Shown piece by piece: positions 6,730-13,780 of a DNA stretch of 17,411 bases; the stretch's first letter is position 1; each line of letters begins with the position of its first letter. Origin of the DNA: JBCCFW01 sp039029535 (GTDB lineage: Bacteria > Acidobacteriota > JBCCFW01); NCBI GenBank assembly GCA_039029535.1, contig JBCCFW010000164.1, positions 1 to 17,411 on the forward strand. The letters run 5' to 3'. Made by a program: the position numbers and the translations under genes. Under the pieces are notes generated by a model that made no database searches, had not been told where the DNA came from, and worked only from the letters and a program-made list of their open reading frames with translations.

Positions 6730-9521
6730 CGGACGCGCAGGTCTCCGCTCGAGACGAGCTCTTCCGACGCGGCGTCGACCACCTCGCCGCCCGTCGCTTC
6801 CTCCGCGCCCGCCGCGACCTTCAGCGCGCACTGTCGGCCGGTGGCGACGTCGCGCAGTGGGCCGTTCAGGAGTGGTTGCAGACGTGGCTGCGTCGTGGGG
6901 AGACCGCCGAGGCGGAGCAGGCCATCGCGACTCTTCTCGGAGACGACGAGAGCCTGCGGCTTCACGCTCTCGGCTACCTGCACCGTCGCAGCGGTCGCGC
7001 CGACGAGGCTCGTGGCTGCTTCGAGACGGCGCTCGCCCGTGACGACGGTCTCGACGCCAGCCGCAACGAGCTGGGCTGGATGCTCTGCGCTTCGGGTCGT
7101 GACGACGAAGGGCTCGCGCTGCTGCTCGAGGCCGAGGAGCGCTTCGTCGCACGTGGCGACGACTGGGGCCTCGCGACCAGCCTCACCCACCGCGCGACGG
7201 TGGCCAAGGATCGCTTCCGCCTGGCCGAAGCGCTGGAGCTCTTCGAGCGTGCCGTCCCCTTGAAGGAGGGTTGCGGCGATCGCCTCGGCCACGCGACTGC
7301 GCTCTACGGTCGGGCGCAAGTCCACTACTTCCTCGTCGACTACCTGCGCGCCAGGCAAGGTTTCGACGCCGCTCTCGAGATCCAGGAGCGCATCGGCTTC
7401 CACGTGGGCGCCGCCGCCTCGCTCAACGGCCTGGGCTCGTGTCATCTCGAGCTGGCGGACGGACGCCGCGCGGGTGAAGCCTTCCGTCGCGCGCTGCGGA
7501 TGCTCGAGCGCTCGGGTCAGCCGGTGCCGCCGGCCCACCGCGCGATCATCCTCGACAACCTCGGCAAGGCGAGCTGGACACGGGGGCGCCTGTCGGAGGC
7601 CTTGCGTCATCACGAACGTGCGGCCGACATCGTCGGAGCGCAAGCTCCCGGCAGCGCCGCCCACGAGCTGGCGCGCATCCACGTCGCCTTCCTGCACCGG
7701 TTGCTCGGCCGTCCCTTGCAGGCCCTCGACATCCTCACCTCCATCGAGCAGGACGGCCTCGACCGCCGAACCTTACTCGGCCTGGAGCGCGAGATCGGTC
7801 AGGCGCTGCTCGCGCTGGATCGCCCCGACGAGACCATCGCCGAGCTTCGTGGCGTCCTCCAGCACGACGCTCGAACGGCGAGCAACGACAGCTCGGGGCG
7901 CGTGCTCGAGCTGGAGGTCCGGGAGGTCCTGGGTCGAGCCTTGCTCGCAGCCGATCGCGTCGACGAGGCGGTGGAGACGCTCGAAGAAGCCGAGCGTGAG
8001 AGCCGTGCGATCGTCGACGGCCAGCCCGTGCGCTCGCTTCGGATCGGTCTGGTCGAGCGTCTCCGCGGCCTGGGAGAGGCCTTGGTCCACGCACGCCTGC
8101 GTCATCCCGAGCACGGGGCGGCATCCGCTTGGAGCACGGCGACGACGCTCAAGGCCCGTGAGCTCCGCGACCTGCTCGAGACGGAGCGCAGCGCGCGACC
8201 GAGTCGACGCGAGGAGCTGGAAGCCACCCTGCGGGCGTTGTCCGCTCAGCCCGATCCCGACGCCGACGCGCTTGCCACCATCGACACCTTGCGCGCGCAG
8301 GTGCAGCAACTCGACGACGACGAGCTGTCTCCTCGCGCCGCCCGGAGCGAGACGCTCGACCGCCCCGTCGACGCACGCGTGCTCGGAGAGCGACTCGGAC
8401 CGACGCGGGCCCTCATCGAGTACTGCGTCGGTGAGGAGACGACGCTGGTCTTCGTCGTGCATGGAGGCAGCGTCGAGACGCTCGACCTGCCGCTCACTTC
8501 GCGGAAGCTGGGTCGCGCCATCGAGCGGGTGCTGCGTCCGCTCCGCGAGACCTGCGAGAGCATCGACCTCGTGTCGAGTCTCCACGACTTCGACCTGAAC
8601 GCTTGCCACCGCCTCTTCCGCCAGCTCCTCCGACCGGTGCTCGCGCGCTTGCCAGAGGTAGTGAAAGAGCTCCTGGTCGTCCCCGATGGCCCCCTGCACG
8701 CGCTGCCCTTCGACCTGCTGGTGTCGGAGCCTCCGCCGTCCGCGTCGTCGATCGACCCGGCCGACGACCCCCTCCTCGTCTTTCGTCAGGCTCGCTTCGT
8801 CGGCGACGACTGGACCCTCGCCCACGCCCAGTCATCCGCGTTGCTGTGCGACGACGACGCGGGCGGTCGCGGTCCCGCCACCTTGCTCGCCTTCTCCCCC
8901 ACCGAGACCGTTCAGCTCCAGGCGGCCGGTGAGGAGCAGTGGCTCGGCCCCTTGCCGGGTGCCGAGGCCGAGGTCGACGCGCTCACCGCGATCGCATCGG
9001 ACGGTCGACGTCGCGTCGGTTCCCACGCGACGGTCGCCGCCTGTCTCGACGCGCTCGACGACAGCGCGCTCGTCCACGTGGCGGCGCACGGCTGGTCCGA
9101 CCCGCACCTGCCATCACTGGCCGGCCTCTTGCTCTCCGATGGAGCCGACGGCGTCGACCTGCTCACGGCGGGGCGACTGGCGAGTCATCCCTGCCGCTCG
9201 CGTCTGGTCGTGCTCTCGGCCTGCGACACGGCGGTCGGGCGCACGTGGGGACGCGAGGGCGTGCTCGGTCTCTCGCGGGCCTTCCTGGAGGCGGGAGCCG
9301 GCGCGGTGCTCGCCACGCTGTGGCCGGTGGACGACGACTCCACGCAGGCGCTCATGGTCGACTTCCATCGTGAGCTGCATGCGGGCTCCAGCCCGGCCGT
9401 CGCGCTGGCCCGTGCACGGACACGCAGCCGACGCGAGGGACCGGTCCATCGAGCGCACCCGTTCTACTGGGCGTCGTTCCTCCTGCTCGACCATCGTCTT
9501 CCTTCGTCATCGTTGGAGTGA
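6726..9521 (+). CDS. TPR-repeat CHAT-domain (caspase-like) protease
   Basis: About 931 residues. The first half to two thirds is stacked TPR helices (for example GYLHRRSGRADEARGCFETA and GLGSCHLELADGRRAGEAFR). The C-terminal quarter is a CHAT domain, a caspase-fold cysteine protease, with the dyad His788 in HVAAHGWSDP and Cys833 in LVVLSACDTAVG, then the family pattern GLSRAFLEAGAGAVLATLWPV. No signal peptide is visible, so it should be cytosolic. Start choice: an in-frame CTG at 6726 overlaps the previous stop as CTGA, with GAGG ten bases upstream. The 50 codons between it and the first TTG (6876) read as a good TPR-like helix pair. It is third in the sigma/zinc-finger operon, so it probably acts in that regulatory circuit. 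Its substrate is unknown. Confidence 0.88.
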   Translation: MTDAQVSARDELFRRGVDHLAARRFLRARRDLQRALSAGGDVAQWAVQEWLQTWLRRGETAEAEQAIATLLGDDESLRLHALGYLHRRSGRADEARGCFETALARDDGLDASRNELGWMLCASGRDDEGLALLLEAEERFVARGDDWGLATSLTHRATVAKDRFRLAEALELFERAVPLKEGCGDRLGHATALYGRAQVHYFLVDYLRARQGFDAALEIQERIGFHVGAAASLNGLGSCHLELADGRRAGEAFRRALRMLERSGQPVPPAHRAIILDNLGKASWTRGRLSEALRHHERAADIVGAQAPGSAAHELARIHVAFLHRLLGRPLQALDILTSIEQDGLDRRTLLGLEREIGQALLALDRPDETIAELRGVLQHDARTASNDSSGRVLELEVREVLGRALLAADRVDEAVETLEEAERESRAIVDGQPVRSLRIGLVERLRGLGEALVHARLRHPEHGAASAWSTATTLKARELRDLLETERSARPSRREELEATLRALSAQPDPDADALATIDTLRAQVQQLDDDELSPRAARSETLDRPVDARVLGERLGPTRALIEYCVGEETTLVFVVHGGSVETLDLPLTSRKLGRAIERVLRPLRETCESIDLVSSLHDFDLNACHRLFRQLLRPVLARLPEVVKELLVVPDGPLHALPFDLLVSEPPPSASSIDPADDPLLVFRQARFVGDDWTLAHAQSSALLCDDDAGGRGPATLLAFSPTETVQLQAAGEEQWLGPLPGAEAEVDALTAIASDGRRRVGSHATVAACLDALDDSALVHVAAHGWSDPHLPSLAGLLLSDGADGVDLLTAGRLASHPCRSRLVVLSACDTAVGRTWGREGVLGLSRAFLEAGAGAVLATLWPVDDDSTQALMVDFHRELHAGSSPAVALARARTRSRREGPVHRAHPFYWASFLLLDHRLPSSSLE

Positions 9522-10381
9522 GTCACGCGGCTGCCATCGCCGTGTTCCGGGGGGAGGCTCTCGATCGGACAGGGAGGCAGCGGGCAGCTCCAACCGCCGG
9601 CCAGCTCGTTCCGGGTGAGAGCCGCGGCCATGTCGAAGGGAGCCGCGTCGATCACGTAGAGCAAGGCGCTGCCGTGACCCGAAGCCGGCACGTGGACCCG
9701 CAGGAGGTAGTTCTCGGTCTCGCCCCCCTGAAAGCGTCCCGCCGGCGGCACCGGGTAGAGCGTGAGATTGGGTCCGAGGTCCACGATGGTCACCTGCACG
9801 TGGTAGTCACCGTGCGGGAGAGCCAGCGTCGGCCAGCACAGTCGTTGCTCGCTGAAGCCGGAGGCCTGCGCCGGTAGCCAGGTTCCGGTGACGAAGGTGC
9901 CGTCGATCTCGTGGACGCCGAGGTACACGCCCACGACCTGGCTCGGGATGCCGAGGTAGCGCACCTGGAAATCGAGATGGACGGTGCCGCCGACGGGGAG
10001 CTGGTTGCCGAGGACGAGGCCGTCCTCCACGCACCAGGTGTTGAGACAGTCGACGACGGGATCGGGAAGGGACGGGTCGTGCGGGAAGTCCGGGCAGGTG
10101 GCTCGCCAGATGCACTGACAGGCGGAGCAGCCGAGACGCAGCGGGTGCGGGTCGCCGCAGTCCTGGAAGTGCAGGACGTCGGGCTGCGTGATCTTCGGAT
10201 GGTCGACGACGCGTCCAGTGTCGAGGGTGATCTGACCGGGGATGATCGGGTCGTCGTCGAAGGGGCCCTCCACCGGCACGCGAACGTCGCCGGTGAGCGG
10301 CCGGGGAAACGCCGCGGCCGTCGAGACGCCGAGGCTTGCGAGACAGGCCCAAGTGAGAACGAAACGCGAGCTCCAAGTCAT
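9464..10381 (-). CDS. Secreted cysteine-rich protein, last gene of fap-like operon
   Basis: I do not recognise a family. The 305-residue protein has a Sec signal peptide (about residues 1-24, ending STAAA). A cysteine cluster spans residues 75-117 (Cys75, 85, 88, 90, 96, 112, 117), with further cysteines at 182, 266 and 271: ten in the mature part, an even number that would suit disulphides. Residues 126-232 are beta-rich (GGTVHLDFQVRYLG, GDYHVQVTIVDLG, GETENYLLRVHV), resembling an immunoglobulin-like extracellular domain. ATG 10379-10381 follows a strong GGAGGAG site. It lies 32 bases after the outer-membrane gene on the same strand, so it is probably an exported partner of that system. Its last 19 codons overlap the CHAT gene on the opposite strand by 58 bases. 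Confidence 0.75.
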   Translation of the reverse strand: MTWSSRFVLTWACLASLGVSTAAAFPRPLTGDVRVPVEGPFDDDPIIPGQITLDTGRVVDHPKITQPDVLHFQDCGDPHPLRLGCSACQCIWRATCPDFPHDPSLPDPVVDCLNTWCVEDGLVLGNQLPVGGTVHLDFQVRYLGIPSQVVGVYLGVHEIDGTFVTGTWLPAQASGFSEQRLCWPTLALPHGDYHVQVTIVDLGPNLTLYPVPPAGRFQGGETENYLLRVHVPASGHGSALLYVIDAAPFDMAAALTRNELAGGWSCPLPPCPIESLPPEHGDGSRVTHSNDDEGRRWSSRRNDAQ

Positions 10382-10413
10382 GGCTCACTCCTCCCGATGA
10401 CGAATGATGGTGT

Positions 10414-11520
10414 TCAACGGTCGCCGAATTTCATCACGGTCCCGAAGCTGAGGGTGAAGTCGGGGGCGTCTTCGGAGAGCCCCGCCCCCACCGAGACCGA
10501 CAGCTTCCGGCCGGGCTTGAACAGCCACTGCGCGTCGACGGAGAGGCGCGCGTCGTTGACCGAGCTGTTGTCGAGGTCGACCCCGTTCACGGCGGTCTCC
10601 TCGCGGATGCGGTGCTGCACCTGAAGCCCCAAGCTGAGCTGGTAGTTCATGGCGATGGCCACGCCGAGACCGTACTCCCAGCTCATGCCGGGCGAGACGG
10701 TGGCATCGAGCAAGGAAGTGTCGACGTCCTCGGAGAAGCTGTACGACACGCCGGCGGTGGCGAAGAGCACGGCGGGGTCGCTCTGCCGCACGGCGGTCAC
10801 GCGGGCCTGGGTCGTCCAGAAGCCGGAGCCGAGCGGGAGGTCGTCGTCCTCGAGACGCTCGGCGTCGTAGTGGAAGGGGTCGGCGCCGGTGGGGACCATG
10901 AGGTCGAAGTGACCGAGGAGGATCCAGCCGCTCTTGCCACCCGTGTTCAGGTGCGTGGTCAGGCCGAGTCGGAGGTCGCCGAGGCCGCTGCGCTGGGCCT
11001 TCTGGACCGTGCCGTCGGCCAGGAGCAGCTCCTCGCTGCGACGCACGACGGCGAGGTCGGCCTCCACCTGGAAGCGCTTGCTGATGCCGAGCGCGAAGCC
11101 GCTCGTGGCGGTGACGATGTCACGGCGGTGCTGACCACTCTGGATGTTGCCGGCCACGAAGAACGGGAGGAGGCTGAAGCCCTCCACGGTGAGCTTGTTG
11201 TTGGAGTAGAAGCCGTAGCGGATGCCTGGGCTCATCTCCCACTCGCCGCGGGACAGCAGCGGGCCTTGACCGGCCATCTCCGCCCGACGGCGATCGCGCT
11301 CGCCCCGGCTCTCGGCTTGGAGCAGCGGCTGAGCCTCTTCACGGGCCGGTGTCGACGCTTCCTTCGAAGGGGTCTCTCGCCTCTTCTCCAGTTGCTGGAT
11401 GCGAGCGCGGAGGTGCTCGAGCTCGCGACGGAGAGCGGCCAGCTCGTCGTCCTGCGCTCGCGCCGGGACTCCGACGAGCAGCAGCACGAGACTCATGGCG
11501 ATGGCTCGCATGGCTCTCAC
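10414..11520 (-). CDS. Outer-membrane beta-barrel protein with N-terminal coiled coil (FapF-like)
   Basis: The 368-residue protein has a signal peptide (about 1-22, ending PARA), a heptad-type coiled coil at about 25-48 (ELAALRRELEHLRARIQQLE), and a charged linker to about 90. From about 92 to the end come alternating amphipathic strands of an outer-membrane beta-barrel (for example FQVEADLAVVRRSE, GLGDLRLGLTTHLN, YQLSLGLQVQHRIREE), ending LSFGTVMKFGDR. FapF of Pseudomonas has this order: a periplasmic trimeric coiled coil, a linker or plug, then a barrel that exports amyloid subunits. The neighbouring C39 peptidase and low-complexity secreted proteins support that role. GTG 11520 overlaps the peptidase stop (GTGA), with a second possible start at ATG 11511. 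Alternative: a general transporter barrel of the phenol MetA degradation type. Confidence 0.75.
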   Translation of the reverse strand: MRAMRAIAMSLVLLLVGVPARAQDDELAALRRELEHLRARIQQLEKRRETPSKEASTPAREEAQPLLQAESRGERDRRRAEMAGQGPLLSRGEWEMSPGIRYGFYSNNKLTVEGFSLLPFFVAGNIQSGQHRRDIVTATSGFALGISKRFQVEADLAVVRRSEELLLADGTVQKAQRSGLGDLRLGLTTHLNTGGKSGWILLGHFDLMVPTGADPFHYDAERLEDDDLPLGSGFWTTQARVTAVRQSDPAVLFATAGVSYSFSEDVDTSLLDATVSPGMSWEYGLGVAIAMNYQLSLGLQVQHRIREETAVNGVDLDNSSVNDARLSVDAQWLFKPGRKLSVSVGAGLSEDAPDFTLSFGTVMKFGDR

Positions 11521-12287
11521 CAGTCCCGTCCGATGCCCGGGATCCGACCGCAGGGATCGGGGGCGAGCGAGCGCAGGCGTTGACCGTCGACGAAGGCCGG
11601 CGGTGGTCCGCCACGGGCGCGGCCGAGCTTGCGGGGCTGACCGTCGCGGGTGGTGAGCTGGAACGCGAGGCCACGCGGCCCCTTCTCCGTCTCGAGGGTC
11701 TCCCAGACCCGGCGGAACTCGGGGAGCGTGAGGGTGATGCGACCGAAGGCAGGATCGCTGAGGACGGCGCGGCGACCGGCAACCTCCCAGAGCACGACGT
11801 AGTGCATCCGGCCGTGCAGCTTCAGTGGAACGAGCAAGGGCCCTTCCAGCTCGAGGAGCTCGTTGAGCGGCACGCGATGACCGAGGGCGTCGAGACCGAT
11901 GCTGCGGACGTAGCGACGCAGGTCGAGGAGGGAGAAGCCACCGCGGGCGATGATCTTCTTGGCGTTGCCGGTGGCGAGCAGCGCCTTGACGAGGTCGGGC
12001 TCGCTGATGGGATCGCTGCCGTCTGCGCGGAGCAGGGTGAGCAGGGCCGCGGCTCCACAGGAGTAGTCGAGCTGCTGGACGACGACGTCGTCACGACGGA
12101 TCTCGTGGAAGCTGCGCACCTGCAGGGTTCCGAAGCGGCCGTGGACGGAGCCGCCGGGACGAGCGGAGACGACGGTTGCCGTCGTGAGAACGACGAGCAG
12201 GGCGGCGAGCCACGGGGAACGCCGGAGCGCCCCCGTGGCTTCGCCGGAGTGGGTCTTGCGGGGAGACCCGTGCGGACGCTCGGTCAC
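11517..12287 (-). CDS. Periplasmic C39 family cysteine peptidase (FapD-like)
   Basis: The 256-residue protein has an N-terminal hydrophobic segment (about 25-42, SPWLAALLVVLTTATVVSA) that is a signal peptide or anchor, so the enzyme should face the periplasm. Its C39 papain-like domain (about 55-205) has oxyanion Gln71, nucleophile Cys77 (QQLDYSCGAAALLTLL), His162 (GRMHYVVLW) and Asp178 (LSDPAFG). All catalytic positions are present. There is no ABC transporter part, so it is not the leader-peptidase domain of a bacteriocin exporter but a stand-alone enzyme like FapD. C39 enzymes cut after double-glycine-type leaders, and the two proteins encoded just upstream carry such motifs. GTG 12287 overlaps the upstream stop (GTGA), and its own stop overlaps the barrel gene. 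Confidence 0.85.
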   Translation of the reverse strand: MTERPHGSPRKTHSGEATGALRRSPWLAALLVVLTTATVVSARPGGSVHGRFGTLQVRSFHEIRRDDVVVQQLDYSCGAAALLTLLRADGSDPISEPDLVKALLATGNAKKIIARGGFSLLDLRRYVRSIGLDALGHRVPLNELLELEGPLLVPLKLHGRMHYVVLWEVAGRRAVLSDPAFGRITLTLPEFRRVWETLETEKGPRGLAFQLTTRDGQPRKLGRARGGPPPAFVDGQRLRSLAPDPCGRIPGIGRDW

Positions 12288-12847
12288 TTGGTGGCCGGGA
12301 GTCCGAGCTGACCGAAGTTCAGCCCATCGGTGTCGATGTCGAAGTGACCACCTTCCGGGTTGATCACCACCACGAGGTTGGCCGTGATGCCGATGTCACC
12401 CAGGGCGAGAGCGGTGACCAGGCTCTGGGCGTTGGCGAGGGCATCGCCTCCGACCTGGAGCGTGTTGTTGATCTCGGTGAGGTCGACCTGCGGGAAGTCG
12501 ACTCGGATCTGAACACCGTCCTCGGTGGGCTTCACGTCGACACCCGTGTCGTGCTCGGGACGCGTGGCGTCACCGCTGCTCGGCGGGGGCAGGACGTTCT
12601 TGAGCGCCTGGTTGAGCAACTCGTCGATGCTGCCGAGCCCCTCGGCCTCGAGCTGTCCGTCGAACTCGGTGGGCAGGTCGAAGGAGAGGTCGAGCAGGAG
12701 CAAGGTGTTGCCGGCGACGACCTCGTCCATCTCTTCGTCGCTGAGGAGCTCGGCCGAGGCCGTGCTGGCGACGAGGGTCAGGGCGAGACCGAGCCCGAGC
12801 AGCCGTCCACCGCGACGCGGGTTCGCGTCGAAGCGGGTGCTGATCAC
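12284..12847 (-). CDS. Secreted protein with C39-type leader motif, second candidate export substrate
   Basis: No family recognised for the mature part. The 187-residue protein has a Sec signal peptide (about 1-32, ending STASA), directly followed by LSDEEMDEVVAGN (35-47), which matches the same motif in the upstream gene at ten of thirteen positions. The mature region is acidic and beta-rich (VQIRVDFPQVDLTEINNTLQ, IGITANLVVVINPEGGHFDI) and contains no cysteine. It lacks the low-complexity stretch of its neighbour, so it may be a minor subunit or chaperone-like component, comparable in place to FapA. That comparison is inference. GTG 12847 overlaps the upstream stop as GTGA. Confidence 0.75.
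   Translation of the reverse strand: MISTRFDANPRRGGRLLGLGLALTLVASTASAELLSDEEMDEVVAGNTLLLLDLSFDLPTEFDGQLEAEGLGSIDELLNQALKNVLPPPSSGDATRPEHDTGVDVKPTEDGVQIRVDFPQVDLTEINNTLQVGGDALANAQSLVTALALGDIGITANLVVVINPEGGHFDIDTDGLNFGQLGLPATK
12707..12745 (-). other. Double-glycine-like leader motif (residues 35-47)
   Basis: Encodes LSDEEMDEVVAGN directly after the predicted signal peptidase site. The shape is that of C39 substrates (LS-x-E-E-hydrophobic-x-x-V-x-G), but the final position is Asn instead of Gly. Cleavage would probably follow Gly46 or Asn47. Confidence 0.5.
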
Positions 12848-13548
12848 GGGAGCCTCGTCTGCGTGCCGACGACGCTGAAGTTGGCGCCGAACTGGCTGAC
12901 GGAGATGTTGGCCTTCTCACCCACGGGCATGGGCTCGCCGACCGGGTTGTCCTCCTGGCCACAGCAACCGTTGTAGAGGTTGACGATCTGACCGACGTTG
13001 CCGTTGGTCTGAGCGAGCAGGAAGGCCGTCAGGTTGGTCTGCGAATCGGGCTCGACGTGCCACATGTTGTTGTTCGTGGCGTCGCCGTTGGTCGTGGTCG
13101 CGCTGTTGGCGGTGCTGCCGAGACCGTCGGAGGTCGTGATGGAGGCGCCGCCGGAGGACTGCTGGAGGTTGCCGCCGATGGTGTTGCTGTCACCGATGGT
13201 GGAGGTGCCGTGGTTGCTGGTGGCGACGGCGGTGTCGGTGGCGAAGGTCGAGTCGCCGCCGGCGGCAACGGAGCGACCGTCATCACGGGCGGACGAGATG
13301 GTCCCGTCACCGACCTGCCACTGCGCGTCGGAGCCCACGCCGGTGGCGGGGTCGTGGAGCTGGATGCCGCCGAAGTTCGTGTTCTCCTCGGAGAAGTCGA
13401 GGACGAGACCGGCGAGGGTGAAGTTCGTGTCGAGGATGCCGCCAGCGACGACCGAGTCCATCTCGTCGTCGGAGAGGGTCTCGGCCGAGGCGGCGCTCGC
13501 CACCAGGGCCAGCGCCGCGAGGGGCGCGAGGAGCTGCTTGCGTGTCAT
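12844..13548 (-). CDS. Secreted Asn/Ser/Thr/Gly-rich protein, candidate amyloid subunit (FapB/FapC-like)
   Basis: 234 residues from ATG 13546-13548. The signal peptide is about 1-22 (ALVASAASA), followed at once by LSDDEMDSVVAGG (25-37), a good double-glycine-type motif. Residues about 90-165 are low complexity, rich in Ser, Thr, Asn, Gly and Ala (for example STIGDSNTIGGNLQQSSGG), the composition of secreted functional amyloids. A Cys-Cys pair lies near the C-terminus (Cys195-Cys196 in YNGCCGQEDN); Fap subunits have a C-terminal CxxC, so this is similar but not the same. The frame stays open for 40 codons upstream to 13668, but that part is Pro/Arg-rich and would bury the signal peptide, so the internal ATG is chosen. 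It is the first gene of the operon. Confidence 0.75.
   Translation of the reverse strand: MTRKQLLAPLAALALVASAASAETLSDDEMDSVVAGGILDTNFTLAGLVLDFSEENTNFGGIQLHDPATGVGSDAQWQVGDGTISSARDDGRSVAAGGDSTFATDTAVATSNHGTSTIGDSNTIGGNLQQSSGGASITTSDGLGSTANSATTTNGDATNNNMWHVEPDSQTNLTAFLLAQTNGNVGQIVNLYNGCCGQEDNPVGEPMPVGEKANISVSQFGANFSVVGTQTRLP
13438..13476 (-). other. Double-glycine leader motif (residues 25-37)
   Basis: Encodes LSDDEMDSVVAGG, starting two residues after the predicted signal peptide cut. The terminal Gly-Gly and the acidic/hydrophobic spacing match leaders processed by C39 peptidases. The probable cut is after Gly37, leaving ILDTNFTLAG as the mature N-terminus. Confidence 0.6.
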
Positions 13549-13576
13549 TGCGTTCGTTCCACAGGCAGGGGGTGCG

Positions 13577-13598
13577 CGGGACGGGCACACCCGTCCCG
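13577..13598. promoter_or_regulatory. Perfect 9-bp inverted repeat in the leader of the fap-like operon
   Basis: CGGGACGGG at 13577-13585 and CCCGTCCCG at 13590-13598 are perfect inverted copies around a four-base loop CACA. The element lies 28 bases upstream of the first codon (13548) of the amyloid-like gene, so in RNA it would form a very stable hairpin in the 5' leader, or it could be an operator in DNA. No T-run follows on either strand, so it is not a standard terminator. Confidence 0.55.
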
Positions 13599-13768
13599 GC
13601 CCGCACGTGGGCCTGAAGCCACGGCGGCGGATCTCGGGAGTTGAGGTCCTGTCTCGCGGGCTAACCACTCGGGCTGGCGAATCTCACGAAAAAGTGAGGG
13701 GCGTGTGAGAATCAGCGTTCAGGGCACCGCTCCGGGCCGTTCTTGGAGGTCGAGCTGGGATGTCGATT

Positions 13769-13774
13769 AGGAGG
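13769..13774 (+). promoter_or_regulatory. Ribosome-binding site AGGAGG
   Basis: A full AGGAGG six bases before ATG 13781. It selects this ATG over another in-frame ATG at 13760, which has no ribosome-binding site at a proper distance other than a GGAGG ending about ten bases upstream. Confidence 0.7.
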
Positions 13775-13780
13775 CGAGAC

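Larger units (their letters stand above)
13549..13780. other. Divergent intergenic region between fap-like and CHAT-STAND operons
   Basis: These 232 bases must hold promoters for both directions, yet I find no good sigma-70 match. It contains the 9-bp hairpin above, a weaker repeat CTCAC at 13683-13687 with GTGAG at 13694-13698 around an A-rich loop, and the AGGAGG site at 13769-13774 for the plus-strand gene. The A-rich piece at 13688-13693 is one of few low-GC spots and a plausible promoter area. Confidence 0.4.

Noticed and set aside
6876..6878. TTG as start of the TPR-CHAT gene
   Set aside because: It would leave about 150 bases unexplained although they encode a TPR-like segment in frame, and a CTG overlaps the previous stop.
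11517..12287. Bacteriocin ABC exporter with C39 domain and small bacteriocin precursors
   Set aside because: No ABC or multi-span membrane domain is present, and the candidate substrates have Sec signal peptides and are 187 and 234 residues long.
13577..13598. Intrinsic terminator
   Set aside because: There is no T-run on either strand after the stem, and the site lies upstream of genes in both directions.
13549..13668. 40-codon upstream extension of the amyloid-like gene
   Set aside because: It is Pro/Arg/Cys-rich, runs through the hairpin and would place the signal peptide in the interior of the protein.
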